Assembly (NCBI GenBank): GCA_902617375.1
Contig: CACMWI010000002.1
Span: 242,639 to 306,638 of the forward strand
DNA: 64,000 nt
Direction: 5' to 3'
Origin: an uncultured Alphaproteobacteria bacterium
Lineage (GTDB): Bacteria > Pseudomonadota > Alphaproteobacteria > Methylaequorales > Methylaequoraceae
Under the pieces are notes generated by a model, which was not told where the DNA came from, did no database searches, and saw only the letters and a program-made list of their open reading frames with translations. The position numbers and the translations under genes were made by a program. Below, piece after piece: positions 54,087 through 63,183 of the stretch (positions within the stretch are counted from its first letter, which is position 1; every line of letters starts with the position of its first letter).

Positions 54087-54779
54087 ATGAAAATAATTTT
54101 AATCTTAGCTCTGTTTGTTCTTCAAAGTTGTGCTACCCATATGCAAGATAAAATTGGGGAAGAATTTAAAAGTATTCAACCTGATTATTCAAATTTTGAA
54201 AATATTAATAATGCCACAGAAGGAGCAGTTTATGATGGAGATGGTGGACTCTTTGCGTCTGACAGAAGAGCTAATAGAGTAGGTGATATCATTACTATTA
54301 CACTGGAAGAAACTTTAACAGCTGCAAACTCTGGATCTGAAACACTTGCAAAAAGTGATGCATACACATTTGATCTTCCCGAAGCTTTATTTGGTCCATC
54401 TTCTTTGATAGGAAAGTTTTTTTTCCCCGGAGGTGTTAAAGAAGGCAACCTTCAGGGTGGAACAACGCAAAACTTTACTGGTTCAGGTACAGCAGCTCAA
54501 TCAAACAGCATGACTGGAACCATTTCTGTAACTATTGTTAGGGTTTATCCAAATGGAAACCTTGAAGTCAAAGGACAAAGAAAGTTAGAATATAATAGTG
54601 GAACAGAATATCTAAGACTTTCTGGAGTAGTAAGACCAGACGACATTTCATCTTCAAATACTATTTCCTCAAAAAAAGTTGCTGACGCTCAAATTTCTTA
54701 TGTAGGTACAGGCGATATGAATGATAGTGTAACAAAGGGTTGGTTAAGTAGGTATTTTGCCTATGTTTCACCATTTTAA
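54087..54779 (+). CDS. flgH: Flagellar L-ring lipoprotein FlgH
   Basis: The 230-residue outer-membrane ring protein begins with a lipoprotein signal ending LQSC (lipidated Cys15). The conserved [19 protein letters not shown] region follows, then [21 protein letters not shown] and [19 protein letters not shown]. The C-terminus [20 protein letters not shown] is fully typical. It lies eight bases after flgG and four bases before the preferred flgI start. Confidence 0.97.
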   Translation: MKIILILALFVLQSCATHMQDKIGEEFKSIQPDYSNFENINNATEGAVYDGDGGLFASDRRANRVGDIITITLEETLTAANSGSETLAKSDAYTFDLPEALFGPSSLIGKFFFPGGVKEGNLQGGTTQNFTGSGTAAQSNSMTGTISVTIVRVYPNGNLEVKGQRKLEYNSGTEYLRLSGVVRPDDISSSNTISSKKVADAQISYVGTGDMNDSVTKGWLSRYFAYVSPF

Positions 54780-54783
54780 AATT

Positions 54784-55905
54784 ATGAAATCTATAATATC
54801 ACTTATTTTTACTTTTATCTTCTTATCAAATAGCTTTTGCTTTGCTGATAGGATAAAGGATATGGCTTCACTTGCAGGGGTCCGATCAAATCAACTTGTT
54901 GGGTATGGTTTAGTTATTGGCCTTGCAAAAACTGGTGACGGCAGTGTGAATCTTACAAAACAAAGTATTGCTGCAATGATTGCGCAATTTGGAGTAATTG
55001 CAGATACTGCGGATATCGATGCAACCAATTCGGCAAATGTTATGGTAACAGCAAACTTACCCCCTTTTGCAAAACCAGGTCAAACTATAGATGTAACCGT
55101 TTCAACAATAGGTAAAGCAAAATCTCTAAAGGGTGGAACATTGTTAATGACTGGACTAAAAGGTGCAGACGGTGAAGTATATGCAATTGCTCAGGGAAAT
55201 TTAGTTGTTGGTGGCTTAGGTGTCGAAGGTGCTGATGGATCAACTACAATTCAAGGCACACCAACAGTTGGAAGAATTCCTGGTGGAGCCACTGTTGAAA
55301 AGTTAGTTGAAAACACTTTTTTAGAAAAAGACAATATTGTGCTCAACCTTCATCAAGCAGATTTTTCTCAAGCGAATAGAATTGCAAATACAATTAATGA
55401 AACATTTGGACCAGAGGTTGCAATACCAATGGACTCCACTTCAATAAAAGTTAGGACTCCAGCGAATCCATCCCAGAAAGTTTCATTTATTGGTTTGTTA
55501 GAAAATATAAATTTTGAACCAGTTACACCTAAAGCTAAAGTAGTTGTAAATTCAAGAACTGGCACGGTTGTGATTGGAGGAGATGTAAGAATTTCTCCTG
55601 CAGCAGTTGCACACGGAAGTCTATCAGTAAAAATACAAGAAGACACAAAATTATTATCTGAAGGTACAGGAACTGTAGTTGGTACTTCAGCAACTGTATC
55701 AGGTACTGCTGCCACCACAGCAGCAGACACACAGATTGAAGTTGATGAAGACCCAGCAAGAGCTTTTGTTTTTGATCCTGGTATCGAATTGCAAACACTT
55801 GTTGATGCACTCAATGAAACCGGAACCACTGCAACTGATATGGTTGCAATTCTTGAAGCTTTGAGAGAAGCAGGTGCGTTGAGAGCTGAGCTTATAATAA
55901 TTTAA
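54784..55905 (+). CDS. flgI: Flagellar P-ring protein FlgI
   Basis: The 373 residues start at MKSIIS; an earlier in-frame ATG inside flgH is rejected because it would put nine residues before the signal peptide. A cleavable signal ends at SFCFA-DRIK. Conserved P-ring motifs follow: [40 protein letters not shown], and the C-terminal [13 protein letters not shown] with [15 protein letters not shown]. The protein polymerises around the rod in the peptidoglycan. FlgA, the usual chaperone, is not encoded nearby. Confidence 0.96.
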   Translation: MKSIISLIFTFIFLSNSFCFADRIKDMASLAGVRSNQLVGYGLVIGLAKTGDGSVNLTKQSIAAMIAQFGVIADTADIDATNSANVMVTANLPPFAKPGQTIDVTVSTIGKAKSLKGGTLLMTGLKGADGEVYAIAQGNLVVGGLGVEGADGSTTIQGTPTVGRIPGGATVEKLVENTFLEKDNIVLNLHQADFSQANRIANTINETFGPEVAIPMDSTSIKVRTPANPSQKVSFIGLLENINFEPVTPKAKVVVNSRTGTVVIGGDVRISPAAVAHGSLSVKIQEDTKLLSEGTGTVVGTSATVSGTAATTAADTQIEVDEDPARAFVFDPGIELQTLVDALNETGTTATDMVAILEALREAGALRAELIII

Positions 55906-55917
55906 ATTAATGGGTAA

Positions 55918-56220
55918 ATGATGAATAACAATCCCATAAAAAGTATAAAACCAATTCTTGCCGATCAGGTAGAAACTACGAGAGTTAAAAAAATTGAAAA
56001 GGAAGCACATTTGGAGAATGTTGCACAGGAGTTTGAATCTTTATTTGTATATCAACTTTTAAAGAATGCAAGAAAAGCAAAACTCTCTGAAAGTTTATTT
56101 TCTAATCAAGGAACTGAAACTTATGAATCTCTTTTAGATCAAGAGTATTCAAAAACATTGTCTAAAAATCATAGTTTTGGAATTGCGGAAGCATTGCTGA
56201 GGCAGTTTGGAGGTAAATAG
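55918..56220 (+). CDS. Flagellar rod-binding protein (FlgJ N-terminal domain only)
   Basis: This 100-residue protein corresponds to the rod-binding or cap domain of FlgJ, with EFESLFVYQLLKNARKAKL and YESLLDQEYSKTLSKNHSFGIAEALLRQF as the recognisable helices. The C-terminal muramidase domain of enterobacterial FlgJ is absent, as is normal in Alphaproteobacteria, where a separate hydrolase cuts the wall. Its place between flgI and flgK fits. It ends two bases before the flgK start. Confidence 0.9.
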   Translation: MMNNNPIKSIKPILADQVETTRVKKIEKEAHLENVAQEFESLFVYQLLKNARKAKLSESLFSNQGTETYESLLDQEYSKTLSKNHSFGIAEALLRQFGGK

Positions 56221-56222
56221 TA

Positions 56223-59200
56223 ATGCCAAGTTTATTTGATATTGGAAAAAGTGGACTTCAGGCATACAGACAGTCACTGGCGGTAACTGGACAGAATATT
56301 GCTAACGTTAACACCGATGGTTATAAAAAAAGAGACGTTGCATTGGAAGAAGTTTCAGGTGCGGGCGGAGGCGTCACAGAAATATCAGATCAAACAGGTC
56401 TAGGTGTAAGAGTTGAACAAATTAGAAGAGCTTTTGATGAGTTTTTAATTGATAAGGCAAGACAAGCTTCATCAAACTTTAAAAGTGCTGACTCATTTTC
56501 CAATGAAGTCAAGAGTTTAGAAAACTTACTTCTTCCAACAGATTCAAATTTAAGTTCAGCAATTGGAGATTTTTTTAATTCGCTTCAAGACATCGCTGCC
56601 TATCCTGATGACCAAGCATCAAGAATAGTGGCGATAGAAAAAGGGAAAGATTTAGCAGCGCAATTTAATATGTATTCAGATAGGATTGAAAACCTTAAAG
56701 ATCAAATCCTTGACAAAACCAAAAATGCAGTAACATCAGTTAATTTAATTTCAACGCAAATTTCAAATATAAATGCTAAAATTTTAGCGTCAGGTGTTGC
56801 AACAGGAGGGTCGAATGCTCTATTAGATCAAAGAGACCTCCTCCTTGATCAGATGTCAGAATTAACACAAATGACAGTTAGATATGGTAGCAAGGGACAA
56901 GCAGAAGTAAGATTAGGAAATACTGGTTCTGGACCAATTATTATTTCTGATACAGATAACCCAACTAAAGGAAATGAAACTACAACAATTATCGATGTGC
57001 TAGAACAAAGTGGAAGATTACAACCTGTGGTTGGTATAGGACAGGTTGCGACAAACCAAATCAAAGCTGGTCTCATAAGTGGAATGATAAATTCTTTTGC
57101 ATTGGCTGAAGATACTTTAAAGGAAATAGATGCATTGGCCTCACTTTTGTCACAAAAATTTAATGAAGTAAATCAAGCTGGATTGGACCTTGATGGAAAA
57201 AGTGGGAAACAAATGTTTACTGTTTCAAGTCTTAAAGCAGTTGAAAATCCAACCAACAGATCTAGTGTTGGAGTTGCAGTCTTTGTCACAAACCCATTAG
57301 AGATAGTGAGTGCAGAATACAAAGTTATGTATAACGAGAATGAAGATTTGTGGAAACTTACCTCAGACAGTTTAAAAAATACTATTTCTGGAAAACAAAC
57401 AATTGAGGGCCAAGGCTTCAAAATTTCTTTTTTTGGAGAACCACTTGATGGTGACGAATTTTCAATCGTTCCAAGTAGTGCTTCAAAAGGAATGAGTTTT
57501 TTATTAGAAAGACCGCAAGATTTTGCAGCAGGAGCACGAACATTAATAAGTTCAAGTTCATCAAATACAGGCACAGCAACATTAGAAGAAATCACTAAGA
57601 TTAACTTCGAGGACAAAACCACAATTGGGGACATAAATAATATTTTCTCGAACGGACTTAGCCCAGTTACTTCTTCAGAATTTTCAGCTGACGGAGGTGC
57701 AGCAATTATCAAAGCAGGGACATCTTTTGTAAATTTAAGTTCATACAAAGCACAACCTGAAATTCAATTTGGAATCTCTTCATCTGATTTATCTTCAATA
57801 ACTTCAATTACAGTTACAATGGCTGATTCGAGTTCAGTTACAGTTGATCTTACTGGAATCACAACGCTTGAAGAGCTTGCTGATGTTCTTAATAGAAGTA
57901 GAGACGTTCAAGGTAATGCACATAACTTTAGATCAATGGGTTTATTTGCTTCTGGTGGTGGTTCATCTTTAACGATCGCAAGTAATGATAAAGAATTTTC
58001 TTCAGGGGCGATAACAGCCTCCTCCACAATTAATGCAAATGTAATTAATCCAACCGTAACAACAGCCAGCGAATTACAAATTTTTACCAGAGAGGGAAGG
58101 CATATTGCAGGAAGTGTCTTATCTGACTCAGAAATTGCAGAATTTTTAACACAAGAAAATGGATTCAACAGATTTGCAGAATACAGAGCAGATTATTTAA
58201 ATGGAACTGGTAATGAAAAATATAGAGGTATAGACGTTTCAAGATCTACAACAGGGGGAAACTTTGTTATAAGTTACGGAGCTAATGGTACAGCCGCAAG
58301 TGCACAAAGACATGCCACAACGGTTCCAGCAAGTCATGTAACTGCAGCGTATACACTAACTGTAAACTCGACATCAACTGGAAAATCTAAAAATATTTCT
58401 GTACCTATTGAATCGTCAGCAGGCTTTGTTGCTGGGCTTATTAATGAAGAAGCAAAAACGCTTGGAATTGAAGCTACCGCTTCAACTAAGGTTAAACTAA
58501 CTGCACCATCCTCTGATGGAACTATTTCATTTAATCTTTTAAGTAAACCTGGAGTTGGAAATGATGCTGATATAACGGCTGCAATTCTTTCAACCGATCT
58601 AACAAATTTAGCTAATGCAATAAATAACTTTTCTGGTAGAACAGGCGTCGTTGCGAACCTTTCTTCAGATAAAAAACATATCGTTATGGAGAATGCAGAA
58701 GGTGATGATATCCAAATTTCAGCATTTAGCTCTCCAAATACAGTTGAAATGGAAGTATTAAAAAGTGACTTTTCATCGTTTAGCTCGGCTATTACAGTTA
58801 ATTTAGATAATACTAACTTTAAGGCTGCTAGGTTTAGTGGTGAACTAAAAATTTCGTCAGCTTCAGGTATTAGCACGTCAAATGATGGAGGTTCAACCAC
58901 AGTTTCAGGAACACAAAATGCACTTAGTGATGGTTTTTTAAACATCTCATCATCTAGTACTGGAGAAATTAAGACTATAAAACCTGTTCTTCTACAAGGA
59001 GATTTTTCAACGGGTCATCCAGAAGGTTCAAGCGCTTCGAGCTCAGTTCTATCTTACGGTTTAAAAATACCAGCTGATGGAAACGGTGCAGAATTTTCTT
59101 CAACGGTTGACGTTTCATCGTTTGAAACTTTAACACCTTCACAACTTGCAAAAAAAATTGTTGATGGATTAAGAAGTAATAGCCCATCTGCTGAAATAAT

Positions 59201-61313
59201 TGGAACAGCAGTCGATTCGATTCCTGAAGATGGAAGCAGTTTTAGAATTAATCATGATGGTTTAACATATACGCTAACAATGGAGAACGGTGAAATTGTA
59301 GTATCTGGTGGTGAAAAAGATTTGATAACAGCTTATTTTGAGGATCCTGATCCATTAACAATTAATACAACGGCATTGGGAGGAACAGACACCATTACAT
59401 CGACTGAACATAACCTCAAAACTGGAGATGCAATTACATATAACGCAGCTGAAAAAGTAACTGTTGATACAACTAATTTTAGTTCGACAAATACAATTTC
59501 TGTTTCAAATAGTTTTAGCGATAATGATCCAGTAGTTTATAAAAAAGGAGGTAGTTTTCCGATATCTGGCTTGGTTGATGGTACAACTTATTTTGTTAAA
59601 AATAGAACTGCAACCAGTTTTCAATTATCTGAAACCTCTGGAGGAAGTGTTATTACAATAACAGGAGGAACTGGTGGTAGCGTTTCAGATACATTTGCGA
59701 GCCCAAGAGGAGGGTTAGTCGATGGACAAACTTATTTTGTTGTAAAGGTTGATGATCACAATTTTAAATTAGCTAATAATTATACTCTTGCAACTAATAG
59801 CACTCCTTCGGTAATAACAATTGGTGCAAGCGGAGTAGGGGGTAACGCTTCAGACACATTTGACCCACAAAAAAATCTTTATATATCTGCTGGTAAAACT
59901 ATATCGGGTTCACAATTTTCATTTCCAGTTGACTCTATAAATGATGACAATGCAAAATTATTTGGTATGCAGAGTACAAATGTGAAAACAACAATTACTG
60001 GACTATCAGTCACTACACCTACTGCGAGCAATTCAACACATTTTCATATTAAGATAAAAGATAATACCAATCCAATTGGTGTTTTTGTTAAAGCCAATTC
60101 AAAAACAATTAATACCTCTAGTGTTGGAGGATCATCTACAACGTTAACCTCAGCAGGACATGGTTTTAAAACTGGTGATAAAATTACCTACACAGCAGGC
60201 GGTACACAACTTAACGGATTAACTAACGGAACTTCTTATTTTGCAAAAGTTGTTGATGCAAATACATTTAGCTTGGCATCTTCTTTTGCAAATGCAACGT
60301 CGGATACACCTACATTATTATCATTTGGAGGAGGAAACGGACATGCATCTGATACTTTCGCATCAGTCGTAGCAAGTGTATTACTGAATGACAATGCTTC
60401 AACCCCTGCATCTGCAGTTGGAATATCTGCAGAAATAAATCAGGTAAGTGATACAAATGCACAAATTTCAATTATTAAAGAAGCTGATAAAAAGGAGATT
60501 GTAATTGATAGAGTTACATATAGTGATTCTGCTACTGCAGAGGCTTACGGTTTTAAAACTAGTCAGTTGAATCTCAATGTTTTAAATGATGAAATTAGAG
60601 TACAGTCATTTTCTTCGGGTGTTTCAGCTTCACATGCAGTTGATTTAGAAGTACCTTCAAATAGTATTAAGTCTTTGGTTGGAAATAACTTATCAATTTC
60701 AAATATTCCTTCAGAGGATTTAATTGTTTTGATGACTGGAAATGGTTCAAAAAAGATAGCATCAAGTTATGGAGAAATTATTCCTAACATTAGAGATGAG
60801 GAATTTAAGGTTCAGATTGATTCAACAAACAATAAAAAAGTAGAAATATTAGATAGCGACACTGGGCATACGATTGCTTCAAGATTAATTCCAGATGATG
60901 GAATTATAAATGCAGTTGGAAAATCATTAAGGTTGACTGGAGATGCAAAAGTTAAAGACTCATTTACAATTTTAAATAATAATGATGGTATTGGTGATAA
61001 TAGAAATATTCTTAAAATGATTGATTTACAACAAACCGATGTAAATGGTTTGAATTCAGGAAGTTTTCAGGATATTTTTAATAAAACGGCTACTGAAATT
61101 GGTGCAACAGTTAGGAGTAGTCAGATGGAAGCTCAAGATGCAAAAGCAAGTAAAGATGAGGCAATTGCACTAGAGGATGAAAAATCGGGTGTATCATTAG
61201 ACGAAGAAGCGTCATCATTAATTCAGTTTCAGCAGGCATTTTCTGCTAACGCAAGAATAATTCAGACAGCTAGAGAACTTTTTGATTCGTTGATGCGAGT
61301 TGTTTCTCAATAA
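56223..61313 (+). CDS. flgK: Giant flagellar hook-filament junction protein FlgK
   Basis: Hook-associated protein 1 joins hook and filament. The ends are ordinary: N-terminal D0 SGLQAYRQSLAVTGQNIANV (about residues 11-30) with the FlgK-type N-domain to about 440, and C-terminal LDEEASSLIQFQQAFSANAR and ARELFDSLMRVVSQ (to 1696). Common FlgK proteins have about 500-700 residues; this one has 1696. The extra 1000 or so residues (about 450-1590) are Ser/Thr/Gly/Asn-rich beta-type domains. They include three related units around 1047-1213, 1079-1162 and 1296-1380, the second sitting inside the first. One uninterrupted frame argues against a frameshift or misassembly. It probably displays a long D2/D3-like projection on the flagellum surface. 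Confidence 0.92.
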   Translation: MPSLFDIGKSGLQAYRQSLAVTGQNIANVNTDGYKKRDVALEEVSGAGGGVTEISDQTGLGVRVEQIRRAFDEFLIDKARQASSNFKSADSFSNEVKSLENLLLPTDSNLSSAIGDFFNSLQDIAAYPDDQASRIVAIEKGKDLAAQFNMYSDRIENLKDQILDKTKNAVTSVNLISTQISNINAKILASGVATGGSNALLDQRDLLLDQMSELTQMTVRYGSKGQAEVRLGNTGSGPIIISDTDNPTKGNETTTIIDVLEQSGRLQPVVGIGQVATNQIKAGLISGMINSFALAEDTLKEIDALASLLSQKFNEVNQAGLDLDGKSGKQMFTVSSLKAVENPTNRSSVGVAVFVTNPLEIVSAEYKVMYNENEDLWKLTSDSLKNTISGKQTIEGQGFKISFFGEPLDGDEFSIVPSSASKGMSFLLERPQDFAAGARTLISSSSSNTGTATLEEITKINFEDKTTIGDINNIFSNGLSPVTSSEFSADGGAAIIKAGTSFVNLSSYKAQPEIQFGISSSDLSSITSITVTMADSSSVTVDLTGITTLEELADVLNRSRDVQGNAHNFRSMGLFASGGGSSLTIASNDKEFSSGAITASSTINANVINPTVTTASELQIFTREGRHIAGSVLSDSEIAEFLTQENGFNRFAEYRADYLNGTGNEKYRGIDVSRSTTGGNFVISYGANGTAASAQRHATTVPASHVTAAYTLTVNSTSTGKSKNISVPIESSAGFVAGLINEEAKTLGIEATASTKVKLTAPSSDGTISFNLLSKPGVGNDADITAAILSTDLTNLANAINNFSGRTGVVANLSSDKKHIVMENAEGDDIQISAFSSPNTVEMEVLKSDFSSFSSAITVNLDNTNFKAARFSGELKISSASGISTSNDGGSTTVSGTQNALSDGFLNISSSSTGEIKTIKPVLLQGDFSTGHPEGSSASSSVLSYGLKIPADGNGAEFSSTVDVSSFETLTPSQLAKKIVDGLRSNSPSAEIIGTAVDSIPEDGSSFRINHDGLTYTLTMENGEIVVSGGEKDLITAYFEDPDPLTINTTALGGTDTITSTEHNLKTGDAITYNAAEKVTVDTTNFSSTNTISVSNSFSDNDPVVYKKGGSFPISGLVDGTTYFVKNRTATSFQLSETSGGSVITITGGTGGSVSDTFASPRGGLVDGQTYFVVKVDDHNFKLANNYTLATNSTPSVITIGASGVGGNASDTFDPQKNLYISAGKTISGSQFSFPVDSINDDNAKLFGMQSTNVKTTITGLSVTTPTASNSTHFHIKIKDNTNPIGVFVKANSKTINTSSVGGSSTTLTSAGHGFKTGDKITYTAGGTQLNGLTNGTSYFAKVVDANTFSLASSFANATSDTPTLLSFGGGNGHASDTFASVVASVLLNDNASTPASAVGISAEINQVSDTNAQISIIKEADKKEIVIDRVTYSDSATAEAYGFKTSQLNLNVLNDEIRVQSFSSGVSASHAVDLEVPSNSIKSLVGNNLSISNIPSEDLIVLMTGNGSKKIASSYGEIIPNIRDEEFKVQIDSTNNKKVEILDSDTGHTIASRLIPDDGIINAVGKSLRLTGDAKVKDSFTILNNNDGIGDNRNILKMIDLQQTDVNGLNSGSFQDIFNKTATEIGATVRSSQMEAQDAKASKDEAIALEDEKSGVSLDEEASSLIQFQQAFSANARIIQTARELFDSLMRVVSQ
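59361..59863 (+). repeat. FlgK beta-domain repeat unit 1 (interrupted by unit 2)
   Basis: The unit starts INTTALGGTDTITSTEHNLK and TGDAITYNA, then resumes after about 84 residues with GGLVDGQTYFVVKVDDHNF and ends ...NASDTF. Its two halves together match unit 3 end to end, so unit 2 looks inserted into it. Similar TGDxxTYxxGG...GLxxGTxYF units occur in large bacterial surface proteins. Confidence 0.7.
59457..59708 (+). repeat. FlgK beta-domain repeat unit 2 (nested inside unit 1)
   Basis: About 84 residues from VTVDTTNFSSTNTISV to SVSDTFASPR. They share the plan of units 1 and 3 (D-x2-x-Y-x-GG, GLVDGTTYFVK, SFQL, SDTF) but lie between the two halves of unit 1. The relation is clear at protein level and weak at DNA level, so the duplication is old. 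Confidence 0.65.
60105..60360 (+). repeat. FlgK beta-domain repeat unit 3 (uninterrupted)
   Basis: About 85 residues, INTSSVGGSSTTLTSAGHGF to GGNGHASDTF, give the uninterrupted form of the repeat (TGDKITYTAGGTQLNGLTNG, TSYFAKVVDANTFSLAS). It is itself bracketed by segments that look like the two sides of another beta domain (HIKIKDNTNPIGVFV before, SVLLNDNASTPASAVGI after). Confidence 0.65.
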
Positions 61314-61326
61314 TTTAAAAATATTA

Positions 61327-61342
61327 AGGCATGAAAATTGCT
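61327..61342 (+). promoter_or_regulatory. Sigma-54-like promoter directly before flgL
   Basis: AGGCATGAAAATTGCT fits TGGCAYRNNNNTTGCW except for the first base. The predicted start, about 12 bases after the GC, falls at 61352-61353, one or two bases before the flgL ATG. A transcript from here would be leaderless. The match may be fortuitous, but the spacing and core GG/GC are exact. Confidence 0.55.
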
Positions 61343-61353
61343 AATACTAATTT

Positions 61354-62634
61354 ATGAAAATAAGTAATAAACTTTTCAATGAACAACAACTTGGTCAATT
61401 TTCCAAAAATATGGAAAAAATTCAGAAAATCCAAGATAAAATTTCTTCAGGAAAAAATATTATTTTTGCTTCTGATGATCCTGTAGGTGCAGTGCAACTT
61501 TCAGGCATGAAGGATAATTTAAGTAAAGTAAATAGATTTATTGAAAACTCAAATATTGCACTCGATAGATTGAATATAATGGATACCACCATGGAAGCCA
61601 TTAATACCGTTTTTATTAGAGCAAAAGAATTAGCAGTGCAAGCATCAAATGATGTTTACGGGGTAATGGACAGAGAAGCAATAGCAATTGAATTTGATGA
61701 AATGAAAGCTGAGTTAATGACATTAGCAAATACTCAAGATTCAACTGGAACATTTATTTATGCTGGTTTTAAAACCAAAACTAGTCCTTTTAAAATGAAC
61801 GCAGACGGAGCGGTAGAATATAAAGGAGATAGAGGTGTTTTAAATTTACAAGTAACAGAGTCTCGATTAATTGAGACTTCTATCGACGGGAGCACTGTTT
61901 TTCAGGATATTGTAACCTCAGAGGGTGTTTCAACAGATTTATTTGCTGCTCTGGATAATATAAGTCGATCCATTAGAACTGCAGCAGGCGGTGTTGAGGA
62001 GGCAAAGGCCGAAGGTATAGCAAAAATGTCACTTACGAATGCAAATCCAGGAACTTATTCATTCACTATTAATTCTGGTGATAAGTCAGCAGATTTTTCT
62101 TTAAATATTACAGGTGATGACTTGAGTGATGTTGCAACTGCAATTAACGGGGCTAATTTAGATATTACTGCAACGCTCGAAGATTCAAATAAAACTTTAA
62201 AGCTTGTGAACTCACTTGGTCAGGATATAGATTTTGGAAATTTACAAATAACGGGTATTGACAAAGCTCAAGTTACCCCAACCTCATTTTTTTCTTTTCA
62301 AGCGGTCGACGCAGCAGGAAACAGTTTATCAAATGAACAAACTATATACGATAAGGATCAAACTATCGCTAGTCGATTAGATGAAATTGTAACAATACAA
62401 AGTCATGTTTCAAATCAAAGAGCAAAAGTTGGTGCACGAATGAATAGTGCCCAGAGACTCAGAGATATTCTAGAAGAAAGACAAATTTTGATTAATCAAG
62501 ATGTAAGTGATTTACAAGATGCTGATCTTGCAACACTTGTAACTAGTCTTCAATCACAACTAACAAGCCAAGAGGCTTCGCAGAAAGCCTTCATTAATAT
62601 TTCAAAACTAAATTTATTTGATTTTATTGGATGA
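61354..62634 (+). CDS. flgL: Flagellar hook-filament junction protein FlgL
   Basis: Hook-associated protein 3 has 426 residues here, longer than the roughly 300-320 of enteric FlgL. The flagellin-like N-terminus is intact (MKISNKLFNEQQ, KIQDKISSGKNIIFASDDPVG), as is the C-terminus (DADLATLVTSLQSQLTSQEA, ending LNLFDFIG). The extra length is a beta domain at about residues 205-310 (PGTYSFTINSGDKSADFSLNI...), similar in style to those in the giant FlgK. No Shine-Dalgarno is visible before the ATG. It ends directly against the stop of a convergent unknown gene. Confidence 0.94.
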   Translation: MKISNKLFNEQQLGQFSKNMEKIQKIQDKISSGKNIIFASDDPVGAVQLSGMKDNLSKVNRFIENSNIALDRLNIMDTTMEAINTVFIRAKELAVQASNDVYGVMDREAIAIEFDEMKAELMTLANTQDSTGTFIYAGFKTKTSPFKMNADGAVEYKGDRGVLNLQVTESRLIETSIDGSTVFQDIVTSEGVSTDLFAALDNISRSIRTAAGGVEEAKAEGIAKMSLTNANPGTYSFTINSGDKSADFSLNITGDDLSDVATAINGANLDITATLEDSNKTLKLVNSLGQDIDFGNLQITGIDKAQVTPTSFFSFQAVDAAGNSLSNEQTIYDKDQTIASRLDEIVTIQSHVSNQRAKVGARMNSAQRLRDILEERQILINQDVSDLQDADLATLVTSLQSQLTSQEASQKAFINISKLNLFDFIG

Positions 62635-63132
62635 TTAAATAAAATCGTCAATTGAAGGTTCTTTTTTTACAATTTCCCCTAATTCATGAAGATCTTCTTC
62701 TTTTGAAATATCCCAACCCGCAGGGGCCTTTTCAAAATGTCCTGATCTCATAGAAAAGCAATAAGCTTTAAAATTTTTCACGGACTTATTACTATTATAT
62801 TTTCGTTCTTTATCTCCTTTCAGGGCGTTCTTGAATATTCCTTTGATTGTTCTTTCACTTCTTCCATCGAATTTGAATCTATAATAAACATAATTGATAG
62901 CTAATTCGTGTGCTTCAAACATTGGATTTTTTCTCTCGGAAAGGAATCTTAAAATTTCTTCAGCAGGTCCTGCCAACTCTACTTCTTCCACATTATTATA
63001 ATGAGTTGAAATTGCGTCTGCGTAATTTTTGGAAACCATGTCGAGTGAAAGCTGTTTTACTAGAAAGTCTTTAACAGCCAATCCGACGCAAATATCGTAA
63101 ACGAACTCAGGACAAAATAACTTTTCACTCAT
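62635..63132 (-). CDS. Hypothetical protein in the flagellar locus
   Basis: I do not recognise this 165-residue protein. It is mostly helical by composition, has no signal peptide or transmembrane segment, and has a Lys-rich region around residues 105-125. It contains a few cysteines (Cys7, Cys15 and Cys129) without a metal motif. It sits on the opposite strand between flgL and flagellin, divergent from flagellin across 152 bases. A regulatory role for flagellin, like that of FlbT/FlaF in other Alphaproteobacteria, is possible from position only, because neither family's sequence pattern is visible. Its promoter may overlap a palindrome. Confidence 0.65.
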   Translation of the reverse strand: MSEKLFCPEFVYDICVGLAVKDFLVKQLSLDMVSKNYADAISTHYNNVEEVELAGPAEEILRFLSERKNPMFEAHELAINYVYYRFKFDGRSERTIKGIFKNALKGDKERKYNSNKSVKNFKAYCFSMRSGHFEKAPAGWDISKEEDLHELGEIVKKEPSIDDFI

Positions 63133-63143
63133 ATTTAAATTAC

Positions 63144-63157
63144 TTACCTAAAGGTAA
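63144..63157. promoter_or_regulatory. Palindrome TTACC-TAAA-GGTAA, candidate operator
   Basis: A perfect 5-bp inverted repeat lies 12 bases upstream of the 165-residue gene, at the predicted transcription start of its putative promoter (TTGAAA and TATAAT on the reverse strand, 63183-63157, spacer 15). It could be a repressor site or an RNA hairpin in the leader. Confidence 0.4.
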
Positions 63158-63183
63158 TTATACAATAAAACGTAATATTTCAA
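63157..63183 (-). promoter_or_regulatory. Putative sigma-70-type promoter of the 165-residue gene
   Basis: On the reverse strand TTGAAA (63183-63178) and TATAAT (63162-63157) are separated by 15 bases, slightly short of the ideal 17. The -10 is perfect. A second inverted repeat, TTCAATT-AAA-AATTGAA at 63179-63195, overlaps the -35 side. Confidence 0.4.

Noticed and set aside
56223..61313. FlgK as two genes fused by sequencing error
   Set aside because: The frame is open throughout, the middle keeps coding-like composition, and the C-terminal D0 has no partner N-terminus of its own, so a single giant protein is the simplest reading.
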